A DNA stretch of 64,000 nt from NCBI RefSeq assembly GCF_900091415.1, contig NZ_FMHU01000002.1, positions 620,001-684,000 of the forward strand, in the 5' to 3' direction. Source of the stretch: Micromonospora inyonensis (GTDB taxonomy: Bacteria > Actinomycetota > Actinomycetes > Mycobacteriales > Micromonosporaceae). Numbering within the stretch: the first letter of the stretch is position 1; each line of letters starts with the position of its first letter. Below the pieces are notes generated by a model. That model did not search any database. It was given only the letters and a program-made list of their open reading frames with translations, and was not told the origin of the DNA. Positions 37,238 through 47,676 of the stretch are shown here, one piece after another. The position numbers and the translations under genes are program-made.

Positions 37238-38248
37238 TCAGGCGCGGCGCCCGGGTTCGGCCGGACCGGCGGTGACCACGGCGACCACGTCCGGCGGGCC
37301 GGGCCGGTCGGTCTCCGACGACAGGGGCGTCCGGCCCGGGGCGACCCGGGCCGTCTCGGCCAGCGCGACCCCGACCAGCACCAGCAGGCCCCCGCCGATC
37401 CGGGCGGCGTTGAGTGCCTCGGTCGCGCCGAGGGTCACCCAGGCGACCGCCGAGGCGATCACCGGCTCGACCATCCCGACGATCCCGACGCTGGTCGCCG
37501 GGAGGTGTCGCATCGCCCCGGCCACCAGCAGGTACGGCACCACCGAGCCGAGCACGACCACGTACCCGAGCAGCAGCACGACCGGCACGCCCCGGCTGGC
37601 GCCGGCCAGCGGGGTCCAGTCGCCGACGCCGGTGACCGCCCGGGTGAGCAGACCGGCCACGGCGGCCGCGCCGAACGCCCAGGTGCAGAGCGAGACCGTG
37701 TCCCGTCCCTCGACCCCCCGCGCACCGAGCACGTAGTAGAAGGCGAGGAAGAACGCGGCTCCGAGACCGGCCAGCACCCCGAGGCCGTCGAGCGTGAACT
37801 CCCCCCAGATCTCCGCTACGCAGGCCAGCCCGACCAGGCTCAGCACCAGACCGGCCCAGAGCCGGGGTCGGACCGGGTGCCGCTGCCCGAACCGGGCCCA
37901 GAGGGCGACCAGCAGCGGGGCGGAGTACTCGAAGAGCAGCCCGATGCCGACCGGCAGTCGGGAGATGGCGACGAAGTAGAGCATCGGCACCAGGAAGAAG
38001 CCGGTCAGTCCGTACCCGACCAGCAGCGGGACCTGCCCGGCGGTGACCCGTAGCCGCCGGATGCCGGGGCGGAGCAGCGCGCTCAGCGCCAGCAGGACGG
38101 TGAACGCGCCGGCCGCGCGGAGCAGGGTGAGCTGCGGTGCGTCGATACCGGTGCGGAGCACCAGCTTGGAGACGGTGCCGTTGACGGCGAAGAGGACGCC
38201 CGAGCAGAGCACCATGACGACGCCGAGGGCGGGACGGGGTGTGCGCAC
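37238..38248 (-). CDS. EamA/DMT-family transporter
   Basis: A 336-residue inner-membrane protein with ten hydrophobic segments in two EamA repeats (ALGVVMVLCSGVLFAVNGTVSKLVL..., and PALPGL-like LGAAFFLAFYYVLGARGVEG... halves). These drug/metabolite transporters export small molecules, amino acids or metabolites; the substrate is unknown. GTG 38248. Upstream of the carotenoid operon on the same strand with a ~195-nt gap, so a shared transcript is possible. Confidence 0.85.
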   Translation of the reverse strand: MRTPRPALGVVMVLCSGVLFAVNGTVSKLVLRTGIDAPQLTLLRAAGAFTVLLALSALLRPGIRRLRVTAGQVPLLVGYGLTGFFLVPMLYFVAISRLPVGIGLLFEYSAPLLVALWARFGQRHPVRPRLWAGLVLSLVGLACVAEIWGEFTLDGLGVLAGLGAAFFLAFYYVLGARGVEGRDTVSLCTWAFGAAAVAGLLTRAVTGVGDWTPLAGASRGVPVVLLLGYVVVLGSVVPYLLVAGAMRHLPATSVGIVGMVEPVIASAVAWVTLGATEALNAARIGGGLLVLVGVALAETARVAPGRTPLSSETDRPGPPDVVAVVTAGPAEPGRRA

Positions 38249-38361
38249 GCTGCGAGGCTACCGAGGTCGGAGGGGGTGCCCGCAGGCGAGATCCGGCGAG
38301 GTCGCGTCGTGTCACACGTTGCGTTTTCCCCGGCGGCAGGGTGTACTGTCAGCAGTGGTTA

Positions 38362-38373
38362 GAACGGGTGTTC
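38362..38373. promoter_or_regulatory. LexA (SOS) box of the mutasome operon
   Basis: GAACGGGTGTTC is a perfect actinobacterial LexA half-site pair (GAAC-N4-GTTC), with TA and GA outside it close to the TCGAAC-N4-GTTCGA consensus. A candidate promoter lies just upstream, TTGCGT (38319-38324) and TGTACT (38342-38347) with 17-bp spacing, so LexA would sit on the transcription start. It is followed by the mutasome operon 330 nt downstream. The best evidence for DNA-damage control in the window. Confidence 0.85.
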
Positions 38374-38500
38374 GATTGAGTCGGGCGCCGGTTCCCACTA
38401 CCCGGGAGGGGTGTTTCGCGGCGCTGCTCCCGGGGCGGTGCGGTGCCGCGGACCGCACCGGGCACCGGGCAGTCGCGAGCCCGGTCCCGTCAGGCAGGAT

Positions 38501-38539
38501 CGTCGCCCGCCGCCCACGACCCCCGGGCGGCGGGCGACG
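38501..38539 (+). repeat. Perfect 15-bp hairpin 1 in the mutasome leader
   Basis: CGTCGCCCGCCGCCC (38501-38515) pairs perfectly with GGGCGGCGGGCGACG (38525-38539) around a 9-nt loop. It falls in the long untranslated leader between the LexA box and the HEPN gene. A transcriptional pause or terminator is possible; no T-run. Confidence 0.6.
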
Positions 38540-38553
38540 AACCCGCCGGTCAA

Positions 38554-38596
38554 GCCGGCCGGGTGTGGTGTGGGGAAGCGTCCACACCCGGCCGGC
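38554..38596 (+). repeat. Perfect 15-bp hairpin 2 in the mutasome leader
   Basis: GCCGGCCGGGTGTGG (38554-38568) pairs perfectly with CCACACCCGGCCGGC (38582-38596) around a 13-nt loop, only 14 nt after hairpin 1. About 110 nt remain to the HEPN start. Two tandem long stems in a leader suggest RNA-level control; nothing else in 38597-38705 is recognised. Confidence 0.6.
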
Positions 38597-38705
38597 CGTA
38601 CCAGGTGCGTCTTCCTCCGCACCCGCCCCAGACCCGGGCCACGCCGCCGGACGGATCCGTCTCCGCCGGTGGCGTGGTCGCCTCGGCGACGCGGAGGAGA
38701 CAGTC

Positions 38706-39155
38706 ATGCCGTCCAACCCGGCTCCGGCACCCACGGTGCCCGCGCACGTGCTGCCGCACCGCACCCCGGCCCAACTTCTCGCCGTGGCCCGTCGCGGGCT
38801 GGTCGAGGCCGCCCAGACCCGCCCCGACGGTCTGCGCTACGCCGCCGCCCATCTGGCGGCGCTGCGTGCGGCGGCGGCCCTGCTGGCCGCCCGCGCCCGT
38901 CCCGCACCCGCCCGGCGCAACCGGATCACCAGTGTCTGGGTCCTGCTCGTCGGGGTCGCCCCCGAGCTGGGCGAGTGGGCCGCCTTCTTCGCCGCCGGTG
39001 CCGGCAAACGGGCCGCCGCCGAGGCCGGCATCCCCCGGGTGGTGACCGCCCGTGAGGCCGACGACCTGCTCCGCGCCGCCGAACAGTTCGTCATGGTGGT
39101 GGAGACGGCGCTCGGTGTGACGCACCAGCCGGCCCTCGACGGGCTCGCCGCCTGA
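38706..39155 (+). CDS. HEPN-domain protein (SAV_6107 family) of the mutasome operon
   Basis: A 149-residue helical protein of the HEPN-like family seen upstream of imuA'-imuB-dnaE2 in actinomycetes. The fold is implied by AQLLAVARRGLVEAAQ...DGLRYAAAHLAALRAAAALLAARARP and AREADDLLRAAEQFVMVVE. It lacks the catalytic RxxxxH of toxin-type HEPN RNases as far as I can see. The ATG at 38706 follows GGAGGA (GACGCGGAGGAGACAGTC). As first gene after the LexA box it is likely SOS-induced with the polymerase genes. Confidence 0.85.
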   Translation: MPSNPAPAPTVPAHVLPHRTPAQLLAVARRGLVEAAQTRPDGLRYAAAHLAALRAAAALLAARARPAPARRNRITSVWVLLVGVAPELGEWAAFFAAGAGKRAAAEAGIPRVVTAREADDLLRAAEQFVMVVETALGVTHQPALDGLAA

Positions 39156-39231
39156 CCCGTGCCGCCCGGTCCGGCCCGGGTGGCCTCGCACAGCACTGAT
39201 CTCCAGCTACGACACGACGGGGGGCTTGTCC

Positions 39232-39972
39232 ATGGCGGGCCGGATGGTGCTCGGTTCCGCCGCGCTGGCCGGTCTGGTCCGTCCGGCGAGCGCGCCCGAC
39301 CCGGCGGACGCCCAGCGGGTGCTGCCGGTCCTGCCCGAACTCACCGGGCTGCTGCCCAACCGGGGCCTGCGTCGGGGGAGCACGGTCTCGGTCGCCACCG
39401 GCCAGCCCCGGCGCAGCGGTGGGACGTCCCTGATGCTGGCGCTGCTCGCCGAGGCGTCCCGGGCCGGCTCCTGGTGCGCTGTGGTCGGGGTGCCGGCCTT
39501 CGGCGCGGTGGCGGCGGCCGAGGCCGGTATCGCCCTGGACCGGCTCGCCCTGGTGCCCCATCCCGGTCCGGAGTGGGCCACCGTCGTCGCCGCCCTGATC
39601 GACGGGGTCGACGTCGTGGTCACCGCGGTCCCCGCCACGGTCTCCGCCTCGGTCGCCGGTCGGCTGGCCGCCCGGGCCCGGCAGCGCGGCAGCGTCCTCG
39701 TCCCGTACGGCCGGTGGACGGGGGCCGACGTCACGTTGCAGGTGGTCCGGGGTGTCTGGGAGGGGATCGGACCGGGGCGGGGTCGGCTCCGCAGGCGGGA
39801 GGTGACCGTCTCCGCGCGGGGCCGGGGCGCGGCGGCCCGACCGAAGGAGATCACCGTCTGGCTTCCCGGCGACGGCCGCACCCGGATCGTTCCCCGGCCC
39901 ACGACCACCCTCCCGGCCGCATCCGCCGTGGTGTCCCGCCGGGGCCCGTTGACCCTGGTCGGGTCGGCGTGA
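39232..39972 (+). CDS. imuA': ImuA' mutasome accessory protein (RecA-like)
   Basis: A 246-residue RecA-fold protein found with ImuB and DnaE2. Walker A and B are degenerate: RRGSTVSVATGQPRRSGGTSLMLALL near residue 45, and DVVVTAVPATVSASVAGRLAA; the P-loop lacks the GKT/S core, typical of ImuA'. It is needed for DnaE2-dependent mutagenesis in mycobacteria. The ATG at 39232 follows GGGGGG; a TTG at 39226 is possible. Its stop overlaps the imuB start (GTGA). Confidence 0.85.
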   Translation: MAGRMVLGSAALAGLVRPASAPDPADAQRVLPVLPELTGLLPNRGLRRGSTVSVATGQPRRSGGTSLMLALLAEASRAGSWCAVVGVPAFGAVAAAEAGIALDRLALVPHPGPEWATVVAALIDGVDVVVTAVPATVSASVAGRLAARARQRGSVLVPYGRWTGADVTLQVVRGVWEGIGPGRGRLRRREVTVSARGRGAAARPKEITVWLPGDGRTRIVPRPTTTLPAASAVVSRRGPLTLVGSA

Positions 39973-41660
39973 CCCGTGCGGTCCGGACCCTGCTGCTCTG
40001 GTGCCCGGACTGGCCGGTGATCGCCGCCGAGATCGTCGAGGGGGTTCCCGCCACCGGTGCGGTCGCCGTCCTGCACGCCAACCGGGTGGTCGCCTGCTCG
40101 GAACGCGCCCGCGCCGACGGGATCCGGCGCGGTCTGCGGAAGCGGGAGGCGCAGGGCCGCTGCCCCGGGCTGACCGTGGTCGAGTACGACCCGTCGCGGG
40201 ACACCCGCGCGTTCGAGCCGGTGGTCGCCGCCGTCGAGGAACTGGTCGCCGGGGTGGAGGTGGTCCGGCCCGGGGCTTGTGCGGTGGCCGTCCGGGGGCC
40301 GGCCCGGTATCTCGGCGGTGAGGAGGTGGCGGCCGAGCGGATCATCGAACACGTCGCCCAGACGTGCGGGGTGGAGAGCCAGGTCGGCATCGCCGACGGG
40401 GTCTTCGCCGCCGGGCTCGCCGCCCGTACCGGGCAGGTCGTGCCACCCGGCGACACACCGGGGTTCCTGGCCGTCCTGCCGGTCGAGGCGCTCGGTCGTC
40501 CGGCCCTGGCCGACCTGCTGCGCCGGCTCGGCATCCGGACGTTGGGTGACTTCGCCGCGCTGCCCGCCGGGGACGTGCTGGCCCGGTTCGGTTTCGACGC
40601 GGCGCTGGCCCACCATCTCGCCGCCGGGCGGGACCACCGTCCGCTCGCCGTCCGGGTGCCCCCGGCCGACCTGACCGTCGGCGCCGACTACGACGAGCCG
40701 CTCGGCCGGGTGGACGCCGCCGCGTTCGCCGCCCGGGCACTGGCCGAGCGGCTGCACGACCGGCTGGCCGCGCACGGCCTGGCCTGCACCCGGCTCGGGG
40801 TCGAGGCGGTCACCGCGCACGGCCAGGAACTGCACCGGGTCTGGCGGCACGACGGCCTGCTCACCGCCGGGGCCATCGCCGACCGGCTCCGCTGGCAACT
40901 CGACGGCTGGCTCTCCGGCGGCGCCGGCCGTCCGGGCCGTCCGACCGCCGGGATCATCCGGCTACGACTCGTTCCGGACGGGGTGCTCGTCCAGGTCGGG
41001 TTGCAGCCTGGCCTGTGGGGTGCCACCGGTGCGGAACGCGAGCGGGCGCACCGCGCGTTGAGCCGGGTGCAGGGCCTGCTCGGCCCGGAGGCGGTGGTGA
41101 CCGCGGTGCTCGGTGGCGGGCGTTCCCCGGCCGACCAGGTCCGACTGGTGCCGTGGGGCGACGAACGCCTTCCCGCGCGCCCCGGCGAACCGGGCTGGCC
41201 CGCCACCGGCCCGACGGGCTCCGACCGGCCGGTGGAGCCCGTCCCGGCGGACCGGACGGCTCCGGTGCGCGGCACCGGCGGCCGGGTGGGGCGGCGGCCG
41301 GGTCCGGGTGGCCGGACGACGCGTCCGGAACTGCCGCCGTGGCCGGGGCGACTGCCGCCCCCCGCACCGGCCGTGGTGCTGCCCGCCCCGCTCGCCGCGA
41401 CCGTGCACGACGCCACCGGCGAGCCGGTCGGGGTCAGCGCCCGGCTCCAGCTCACCGCCGCGCCGGCCCGGGTGGCCGTCGACTCCGCCGCACCGGTGGA
41501 GATCGTCGGCTGGGCCGGGCCGTGGCCGGTCGACGAACGGTGGTGGGCTCCGGCCGAGGCCCGGCGTGCGGCCCGCTTCCAACTCCTCCTCGCCGACGGC
41601 GCCGCCCTCCTGATGGCGGTCGAGGCCGGCCAGTGGCTGGTGGAGGCGATCTATGACTGA
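39969..41660 (+). CDS. imuB: ImuB, Y-family polymerase-like clamp adaptor
   Basis: A 563-residue protein of the Y-family fold that links DnaE2 to the sliding clamp. LLLWCPDWPVIAAEIVEG replaces the usual catalytic DMDAFFA and GACAVAVRGPARYLGGEE replaces the DE carboxylates, so it should lack polymerase activity, as in other ImuB. Palm, finger and little-finger regions follow, then a Pro/Arg-rich tail (VPADRTAPVRGTGGRVG) and a C-terminal domain (LAATVHDATGEPVGVSARLQL). GTG 39969. Coupled to imuA'. Confidence 0.88.
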   Translation: MTRAVRTLLLWCPDWPVIAAEIVEGVPATGAVAVLHANRVVACSERARADGIRRGLRKREAQGRCPGLTVVEYDPSRDTRAFEPVVAAVEELVAGVEVVRPGACAVAVRGPARYLGGEEVAAERIIEHVAQTCGVESQVGIADGVFAAGLAARTGQVVPPGDTPGFLAVLPVEALGRPALADLLRRLGIRTLGDFAALPAGDVLARFGFDAALAHHLAAGRDHRPLAVRVPPADLTVGADYDEPLGRVDAAAFAARALAERLHDRLAAHGLACTRLGVEAVTAHGQELHRVWRHDGLLTAGAIADRLRWQLDGWLSGGAGRPGRPTAGIIRLRLVPDGVLVQVGLQPGLWGATGAERERAHRALSRVQGLLGPEAVVTAVLGGGRSPADQVRLVPWGDERLPARPGEPGWPATGPTGSDRPVEPVPADRTAPVRGTGGRVGRRPGPGGRTTRPELPPWPGRLPPPAPAVVLPAPLAATVHDATGEPVGVSARLQLTAAPARVAVDSAAPVEIVGWAGPWPVDERWWAPAEARRAARFQLLLADGAALLMAVEAGQWLVEAIYD

Positions 41661-41675
41661 GCGCGGGTGGGGCCG

Positions 41676-44600
41676 GTGAGCTTCCACAACCCGAAGCTGC
41701 CCTGGTCGGAGCTGGAACGGGTGCTTTCCGGGCGGTCTGGCGGTGGCGGCCGCCCCGGGGAGCGGCACCTGCACGTGGTGGATCCCCTCGCCGTCGACGG
41801 CGACGGTGGGGACGCCCCCGCCTGGACCCGGAAGCGCCCGCACTACGAGGCGCCCGAGCTGCCCCGCCCCGACGGCGTGGTGCCCTACGCGGAACTGCAC
41901 GCGCACACCAACTTCAGCTTCCTCGACGGGGCCAGCCACCCGGAGGAACTGGCCGAGGAGGCCGCCCGGCTCGGGCTCACCGCGCTCGCCGTCACCGACC
42001 ACGACGGCTTCTACGGGGTGGTCCGCTTCGCCGAGGCGGCCCGCGCCCTGCGACTGCCCACCGTCGTCGGCGCGGAACTCTCCCTCGGCCTGCCCGGCCC
42101 CCAGGGCGGCGAGCCGGATCCGCTCGGCCGGCATCTGCTGCTGCTCGCGCACGGCCCCGAGGGGTACGCCCGGCTCGCCACCACCATCTCCCGGGCCCAG
42201 CTGCGCGGTGGCGAGAAGGGCCGCCCGGACTACGGCGATCTGGAGGAGGTCGCCGCCGAGCTGCGCGACCACGTGCTGGTGCTCACCGGCTGCCGCAAGG
42301 GGCACGTGCCGGCGGCCCTGCTCACCTCCGGCGTCGACGCCGCCGCCCGGGAGCTGGACCGGCTGGCCGCCCTGTTCGGCCCGGAGACGGTCGCGGTGGA
42401 GCTGACCGACCACGGCCACCCGGTCGACGCCGACCGCAACGACGCCCTCGCCGAGCTGGCCGCCGTCGCCGGCCTGCCCACGGTGGCCACCAACAACGTG
42501 CACTACGCGACACCGGGTCGACGGCGGCTGGCCACCGCGCTCGCCGCCGTGCGGGCCCGGCGCAGCCTGGACGAGATCGACGGGTGGCTGCCCGCCGCCG
42601 GCACCGCGCACCTGCGCAGTGGCGCCGAGATGGCCTCCCGGTTCGCCGCCTACCCGGGCGCGGTGGCGCGGGCCGCCGAGTTCGGCCGGGAACTCGCCTT
42701 CGACCTCCAGCTCGTCGCGCCGCAACTGCCGGCGTACCCGGTGCCGACCGGGCACACCGAGATGAGCTGGCTACGCCACCTCACCGAGGAGGGCGCGCGG
42801 GAACGCTACGGTCCGCGCGCGGCGCATCCCGAGGCGTACGCGCAGCTCGACCACGAGCTGGGCATGATCGAGGCACTGGGTTTCCCCGGCTACTTCCTGG
42901 TGGTCTACGACATCGTCGCGTTCTGCCGCGAGCAGGACATCTACTGCCAGGGGCGGGGCTCGGCGGCGAACTCGGCGGTCTGCTACGCGCTGCGGATCAC
43001 CAACGTGGACGCCGTCCGGCACCGGCTGCTCTTCGAGCGTTTCCTCGCCCCCGAGCGCGACGGCCCGCCCGACATCGACGTGGACATCGAGTCCGACCGC
43101 CGGGAGGAGGTCATCCAGCACGTCTACACCCGGTACGGCCGGGAGCACACCGCCCAGGTCGCCAACGTCATCTCGTACCGGCCCCGGTCGGCGGTGCGGG
43201 ACGTGGCGAAGGCGTTCGGTTTCTCCTCCGGCCAGCAGGACGCCTGGAGCAAGCAGATCGACCGTTGGGGCACGGTCGCCTCGGTCGACGTCGAGGGCAT
43301 CCCCGAGCAGGTGGTGGCGTACGCCAACGAACTCCAGACCTTCCCCCGGCACCTCGGCATCCACTCCGGTGGCATGGTGATCTGCGACCGGCCGGTGATC
43401 GAGGTCTGCCCGGTGGAGTGGGGGCGGATGCCCGGCCGCAGCGTCCTCCAGTGGGACAAGGACGACTGCGCCGCCGTCGGCCTGGTCAAGTTCGACCTGC
43501 TCGGCCTCGGCATGCTCTCCGCGCTGCACTACGGGTACGACATGATCGGGATGAGCCTGGACCTGGGCGACATGTCGCTGGACGACCCCGAGGTCTACGA
43601 CATGCTCTGCCGGGCCGACTCGGTCGGGGTGTTCCAGGTGGAGAGCCGCGCCCAGATGGCCACCCTGCCGAGGCTGAAACCCCGCTGCTTCTACGACCTG
43701 GTGGTGGAGGTGGCGCTGATCCGTCCCGGCCCGATCCAGGGCGGCTCGGTGCACCCGTACATCCGGCGCAAGAACGGCGTGGAACCGGTGACCTATCCGC
43801 ACCCGCTGATGCGCAACGCGCTGGAGAAGACCCTCGGCGTGCCGCTGTTCCAGGAGCAGCTGATGCAGCTCGCCATCGACCTGGCCGGCTTCGACGCGGC
43901 CGGGGCCGACCAGCTGCGCCGGGCGATGGGGGCGAAACGCTCGGCGGAGCGGATGGCCCGGATCGCCGAGCGGCTCTACGCCGGCATGGCCGGTCGGGGC
44001 ATCACCGGCGACCTGGCCGACGACGTCTACCGCAAGCTCTCCGCCTTCGCAAGCTACGGCTTCCCGGAGAGCCACGCGATGAGCTTCGCCTACCTGGTGT
44101 ACGCCAGCTCCTGGCTCAAGCGCTACCACCCCGCCCCGTTCCTGGCCGCGCTGCTGAACGCCCAGCCGATGGGCTTCTACTCGCCGCAGACCCTGGTCGA
44201 GGACGCCCGCCGGCACGGCGTCGAGGTACGCCGTCCGGACGTCAACGCCAGCGGCGCGAAGGCGACCCTGGAGTCCGCCCCGGACACCCGGTGGGGGAGT
44301 GGCCCGGGGGAGCCGCCGCACTCCTGGGGACTGGGCGGGCCGGCGGTCCGGCTGGGGCTGTCGAGCGTGCGTACCCTCGGCGACGGGGTGGCCGAGCGGA
44401 TCGAAGCCGAGCGGGCGGCACACGGGCCGTACCGGGACATGCCGGACCTGGCCCGGCGGGTCGGTCTCACCGCCGCGCACCTGGAGGCCCTGGCCACCGC
44501 GGACGCCTTCGCCTGTTTCGGGCTGAGCCGGCGGGAGGCGCTCTGGGCGGCCGGCGCGGCGGCCCAGGAGCGGCCCGACCGGCTGCCCGGCACGGTGACC

Positions 44601-45041
44601 GGCGTGACCGCCCCCACCCTGCCCGGCATGGACGCGGTGGATCGCCTGGTCGCCGACGTGTGGGCGACCGGTCTCTCCCCGGAGAGCCACCCGGCCCGCT
44701 TCCTCCGGGACCGGCTGGACGCGCTCGGCGCGGTGCCGGTCGCCCGGCTCGGTCAGGTCGAACCGGGCCGGCGGATCCGGGTCGGCGGCATCGTCACCCA
44801 CCGGCAGCGCCCCGCCACGGCCGGCGGGGTCACCTTCCTCAACCTGGAGGACGAGACCGGCATGCTCAACGTGAGCTGCTCACCGGGGCTGTGGCAGCGC
44901 TACCGACGGGTGGCGAAGACGAGCAACGCCCTGGTGGTCCGGGGCATCCTGCACCGGCACGAGGGGGTCACCAGCCTCACCGCCGACCGCCTCGACCCGA
45001 TCGACGCCCCGGTCACCCCCACCTCCCGCGACTTCCGGTGA
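41676..45041 (+). CDS. dnaE2: Error-prone DNA polymerase III alpha subunit DnaE2
   Basis: A 1121-residue C-family translesion polymerase. N-terminal PHP domain with ELHAHTNFSFLDGASHPEEL; the catalytic acids lie in PDIDVDIESDRREEVI; PRHLGIHSGGMVI, PVEWGRMPGRSVLQWDKDD and KRSAERMARIAERLYAGM follow. A C-terminal OB-fold region (RRIRVGGIVTHRQRPATAGGVTFLNLEDETGMLN) ends the protein. GTG 41676 (VSFHNPKLPWSEL) gives the usual DnaE2 N-terminus; GTG 41667 would add three residues. Last gene of the SOS mutasome operon, 15 nt after imuB. Confidence 0.93.
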   Translation: MSFHNPKLPWSELERVLSGRSGGGGRPGERHLHVVDPLAVDGDGGDAPAWTRKRPHYEAPELPRPDGVVPYAELHAHTNFSFLDGASHPEELAEEAARLGLTALAVTDHDGFYGVVRFAEAARALRLPTVVGAELSLGLPGPQGGEPDPLGRHLLLLAHGPEGYARLATTISRAQLRGGEKGRPDYGDLEEVAAELRDHVLVLTGCRKGHVPAALLTSGVDAAARELDRLAALFGPETVAVELTDHGHPVDADRNDALAELAAVAGLPTVATNNVHYATPGRRRLATALAAVRARRSLDEIDGWLPAAGTAHLRSGAEMASRFAAYPGAVARAAEFGRELAFDLQLVAPQLPAYPVPTGHTEMSWLRHLTEEGARERYGPRAAHPEAYAQLDHELGMIEALGFPGYFLVVYDIVAFCREQDIYCQGRGSAANSAVCYALRITNVDAVRHRLLFERFLAPERDGPPDIDVDIESDRREEVIQHVYTRYGREHTAQVANVISYRPRSAVRDVAKAFGFSSGQQDAWSKQIDRWGTVASVDVEGIPEQVVAYANELQTFPRHLGIHSGGMVICDRPVIEVCPVEWGRMPGRSVLQWDKDDCAAVGLVKFDLLGLGMLSALHYGYDMIGMSLDLGDMSLDDPEVYDMLCRADSVGVFQVESRAQMATLPRLKPRCFYDLVVEVALIRPGPIQGGSVHPYIRRKNGVEPVTYPHPLMRNALEKTLGVPLFQEQLMQLAIDLAGFDAAGADQLRRAMGAKRSAERMARIAERLYAGMAGRGITGDLADDVYRKLSAFASYGFPESHAMSFAYLVYASSWLKRYHPAPFLAALLNAQPMGFYSPQTLVEDARRHGVEVRRPDVNASGAKATLESAPDTRWGSGPGEPPHSWGLGGPAVRLGLSSVRTLGDGVAERIEAERAAHGPYRDMPDLARRVGLTAAHLEALATADAFACFGLSRREALWAAGAAAQERPDRLPGTVTGVTAPTLPGMDAVDRLVADVWATGLSPESHPARFLRDRLDALGAVPVARLGQVEPGRRIRVGGIVTHRQRPATAGGVTFLNLEDETGMLNVSCSPGLWQRYRRVAKTSNALVVRGILHRHEGVTSLTADRLDPIDAPVTPTSRDFR

Positions 45042-45114
45042 ACCGACGGTCGGCGACCACCGTCGGCGGGTGGACCATCTCGGGTGGAGTCGTCCCAGCT
45101 GGTGGATGTCGTAG

Positions 45115-46500
<1,386 letters not shown>

Positions 46501-46536
46501 ACCCGGCGCGAGCCCGGACCCGGTCCGGTGGCCGGT

Positions 46537-47274
46537 TCAGCCGGCGACGGCGGCGAGGGCCGCGCCCGCGCTGCCCAGCAGCCCGACCAGCACGATCCGG
46601 CGGAACACCAGCGGCGGGATCCGGTCGAACAGCAGGTTTCCCAGCCACCAACCCAGCGGCACGGCGGGTAGGGCCGCCAGGCTCAGCCGGAGTACCTCGG
46701 CGTCGATCCGGCCGGCCAGCGCGAACCCGGCCAGCCCGATCAGCCCCGCCCCGGAGAAGACCGCCGCCAGGGTGGCCCGGAAGGTGCGCGGGTCGTACCC
46801 GAGGGAGTGGAACGCGGCGACAAGCGGTGGCCCGTTCGTGCCGGTGGCGGCGGTGAGCACCCCCACCAGGACACCGACCGCGCCGATGCCGACCGGTCCG
46901 GTGCGGACCCGCGCGCCCGACCAGACCAGCGCGACGCACCCGAGCACGACGACCGCGATCAGCGCGCTGAGCAGTCGTTCCGGGAAGGTCACCAGGACCA
47001 GCAGCCCGATCGGCACACCGAGCAGGGCGGCGGCGGTCAGCGCGCCGGTCACCCGCCAGCGCACGTACCGGCGCTCCCGGACGGCGGCGACCACGGTCAA
47101 CCCGATGTCGGTCAGCGCGGTCACCACCACCGCGGTACGCGGATCGATGACCGTGGCCAGCAGCGGCACGGTCACCAGGGCGAACCCGAAGCCGCTCACC
47201 GACTGGGCGAAGGCACCGAGGAGCACGATGCCGAAGGCGGCGATCGACAGGAGCACCCGCAGAGCGTGACGCAT
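46537..47274 (-). CDS. Sulfite exporter TauE/SafE family protein
   Basis: A 245-residue inner-membrane protein with about eight hydrophobic segments (LSIAAFGIVLLGAFAQSVSG, FALVTVPLLATVID, LTAAALLGVPIGLLVLVTF, LIAVVVLGCVALVWSG). GFGFALVTVPLLA and GTNGPPLVAAFHSLGYDPRTFRATLAAVF are typical of TauE/SafE anion exporters. The substrate is unknown. ATG 47274 (MRHALRVLLS) is preferred over a much longer frame that overlaps the next region. Confidence 0.85.
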   Translation of the reverse strand: MRHALRVLLSIAAFGIVLLGAFAQSVSGFGFALVTVPLLATVIDPRTAVVVTALTDIGLTVVAAVRERRYVRWRVTGALTAAALLGVPIGLLVLVTFPERLLSALIAVVVLGCVALVWSGARVRTGPVGIGAVGVLVGVLTAATGTNGPPLVAAFHSLGYDPRTFRATLAAVFSGAGLIGLAGFALAGRIDAEVLRLSLAALPAVPLGWWLGNLLFDRIPPLVFRRIVLVGLLGSAGAALAAVAG

Positions 47275-47431
47275 CGACGCACGACGAGCAACGGGCGCCA
47301 CTGGAGGACCGGTCCAGCGGGGAAGAACACACCCCGGGGCTGTTTCAGTGCCGACCCGGTGGAGAACTACCCGACTGGTCTTTGTGATCATGCTGAACCA
47401 GCAACCGTTTCGTCTACCACTAGGGGGATCA

Positions 47432-47611
47432 ATGATGATTCGCCAGTCGGCCCAGGCCGTCGCGAACACCCGCCGGACCCGCCTCGGCGCGGGCTGGGTG
47501 CCCAGCCACCACGCCGAACCGCGCGAGTACCCGGTCACCGCCGGCCCGGTCGCCAACGACCGCCGGGCTCAGGTCGTCGAGGACGAGACCGGGGCGACGG
47601 AGTCCTGCTGA
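47432..47611 (+). CDS. Small hypothetical protein, 59 residues, C-terminal Cys
   Basis: Starts MMIRQSAQAV at ATG 47432 after the ribosome site TAGGGGG. It reads NTRRTRLGAGWVPSHHAEP then REYPVTAGPVANDRRAQVV and ends ESC. It is polar, with no membrane segment or known motif, and ends 20 nt before a copy of the 46-bp repeat. GC3 bias and the clear ribosome site argue that it is real; the single terminal cysteine is unusual. A peptide or regulatory role is speculation. Confidence 0.55.
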   Translation: MMIRQSAQAVANTRRTRLGAGWVPSHHAEPREYPVTAGPVANDRRAQVVEDETGATESC

Positions 47612-47630
47612 TCCACCCGCCCGGGTGGTA

Positions 47631-47676
47631 GCAGGGGTCCCCTGCTCACGTTTTCTGTCGAGCAGGGGACCCCTGC
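47631..47676 (-). repeat. 46-bp double-palindrome intergenic repeat, copy C
   Basis: Perfect end palindromes GCAGGGGTCCCCTGC and GCAGGGGACCCCTGC with a diverged 16-bp spacer; the reverse strand reads TCGACAGAAAACGTGA. Followed by a 21-bp tandem repeat (CACCGCAGGGCGGGGGAGCAC). Located between the small protein gene and the methyltransferase gene. Confidence 0.75.
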
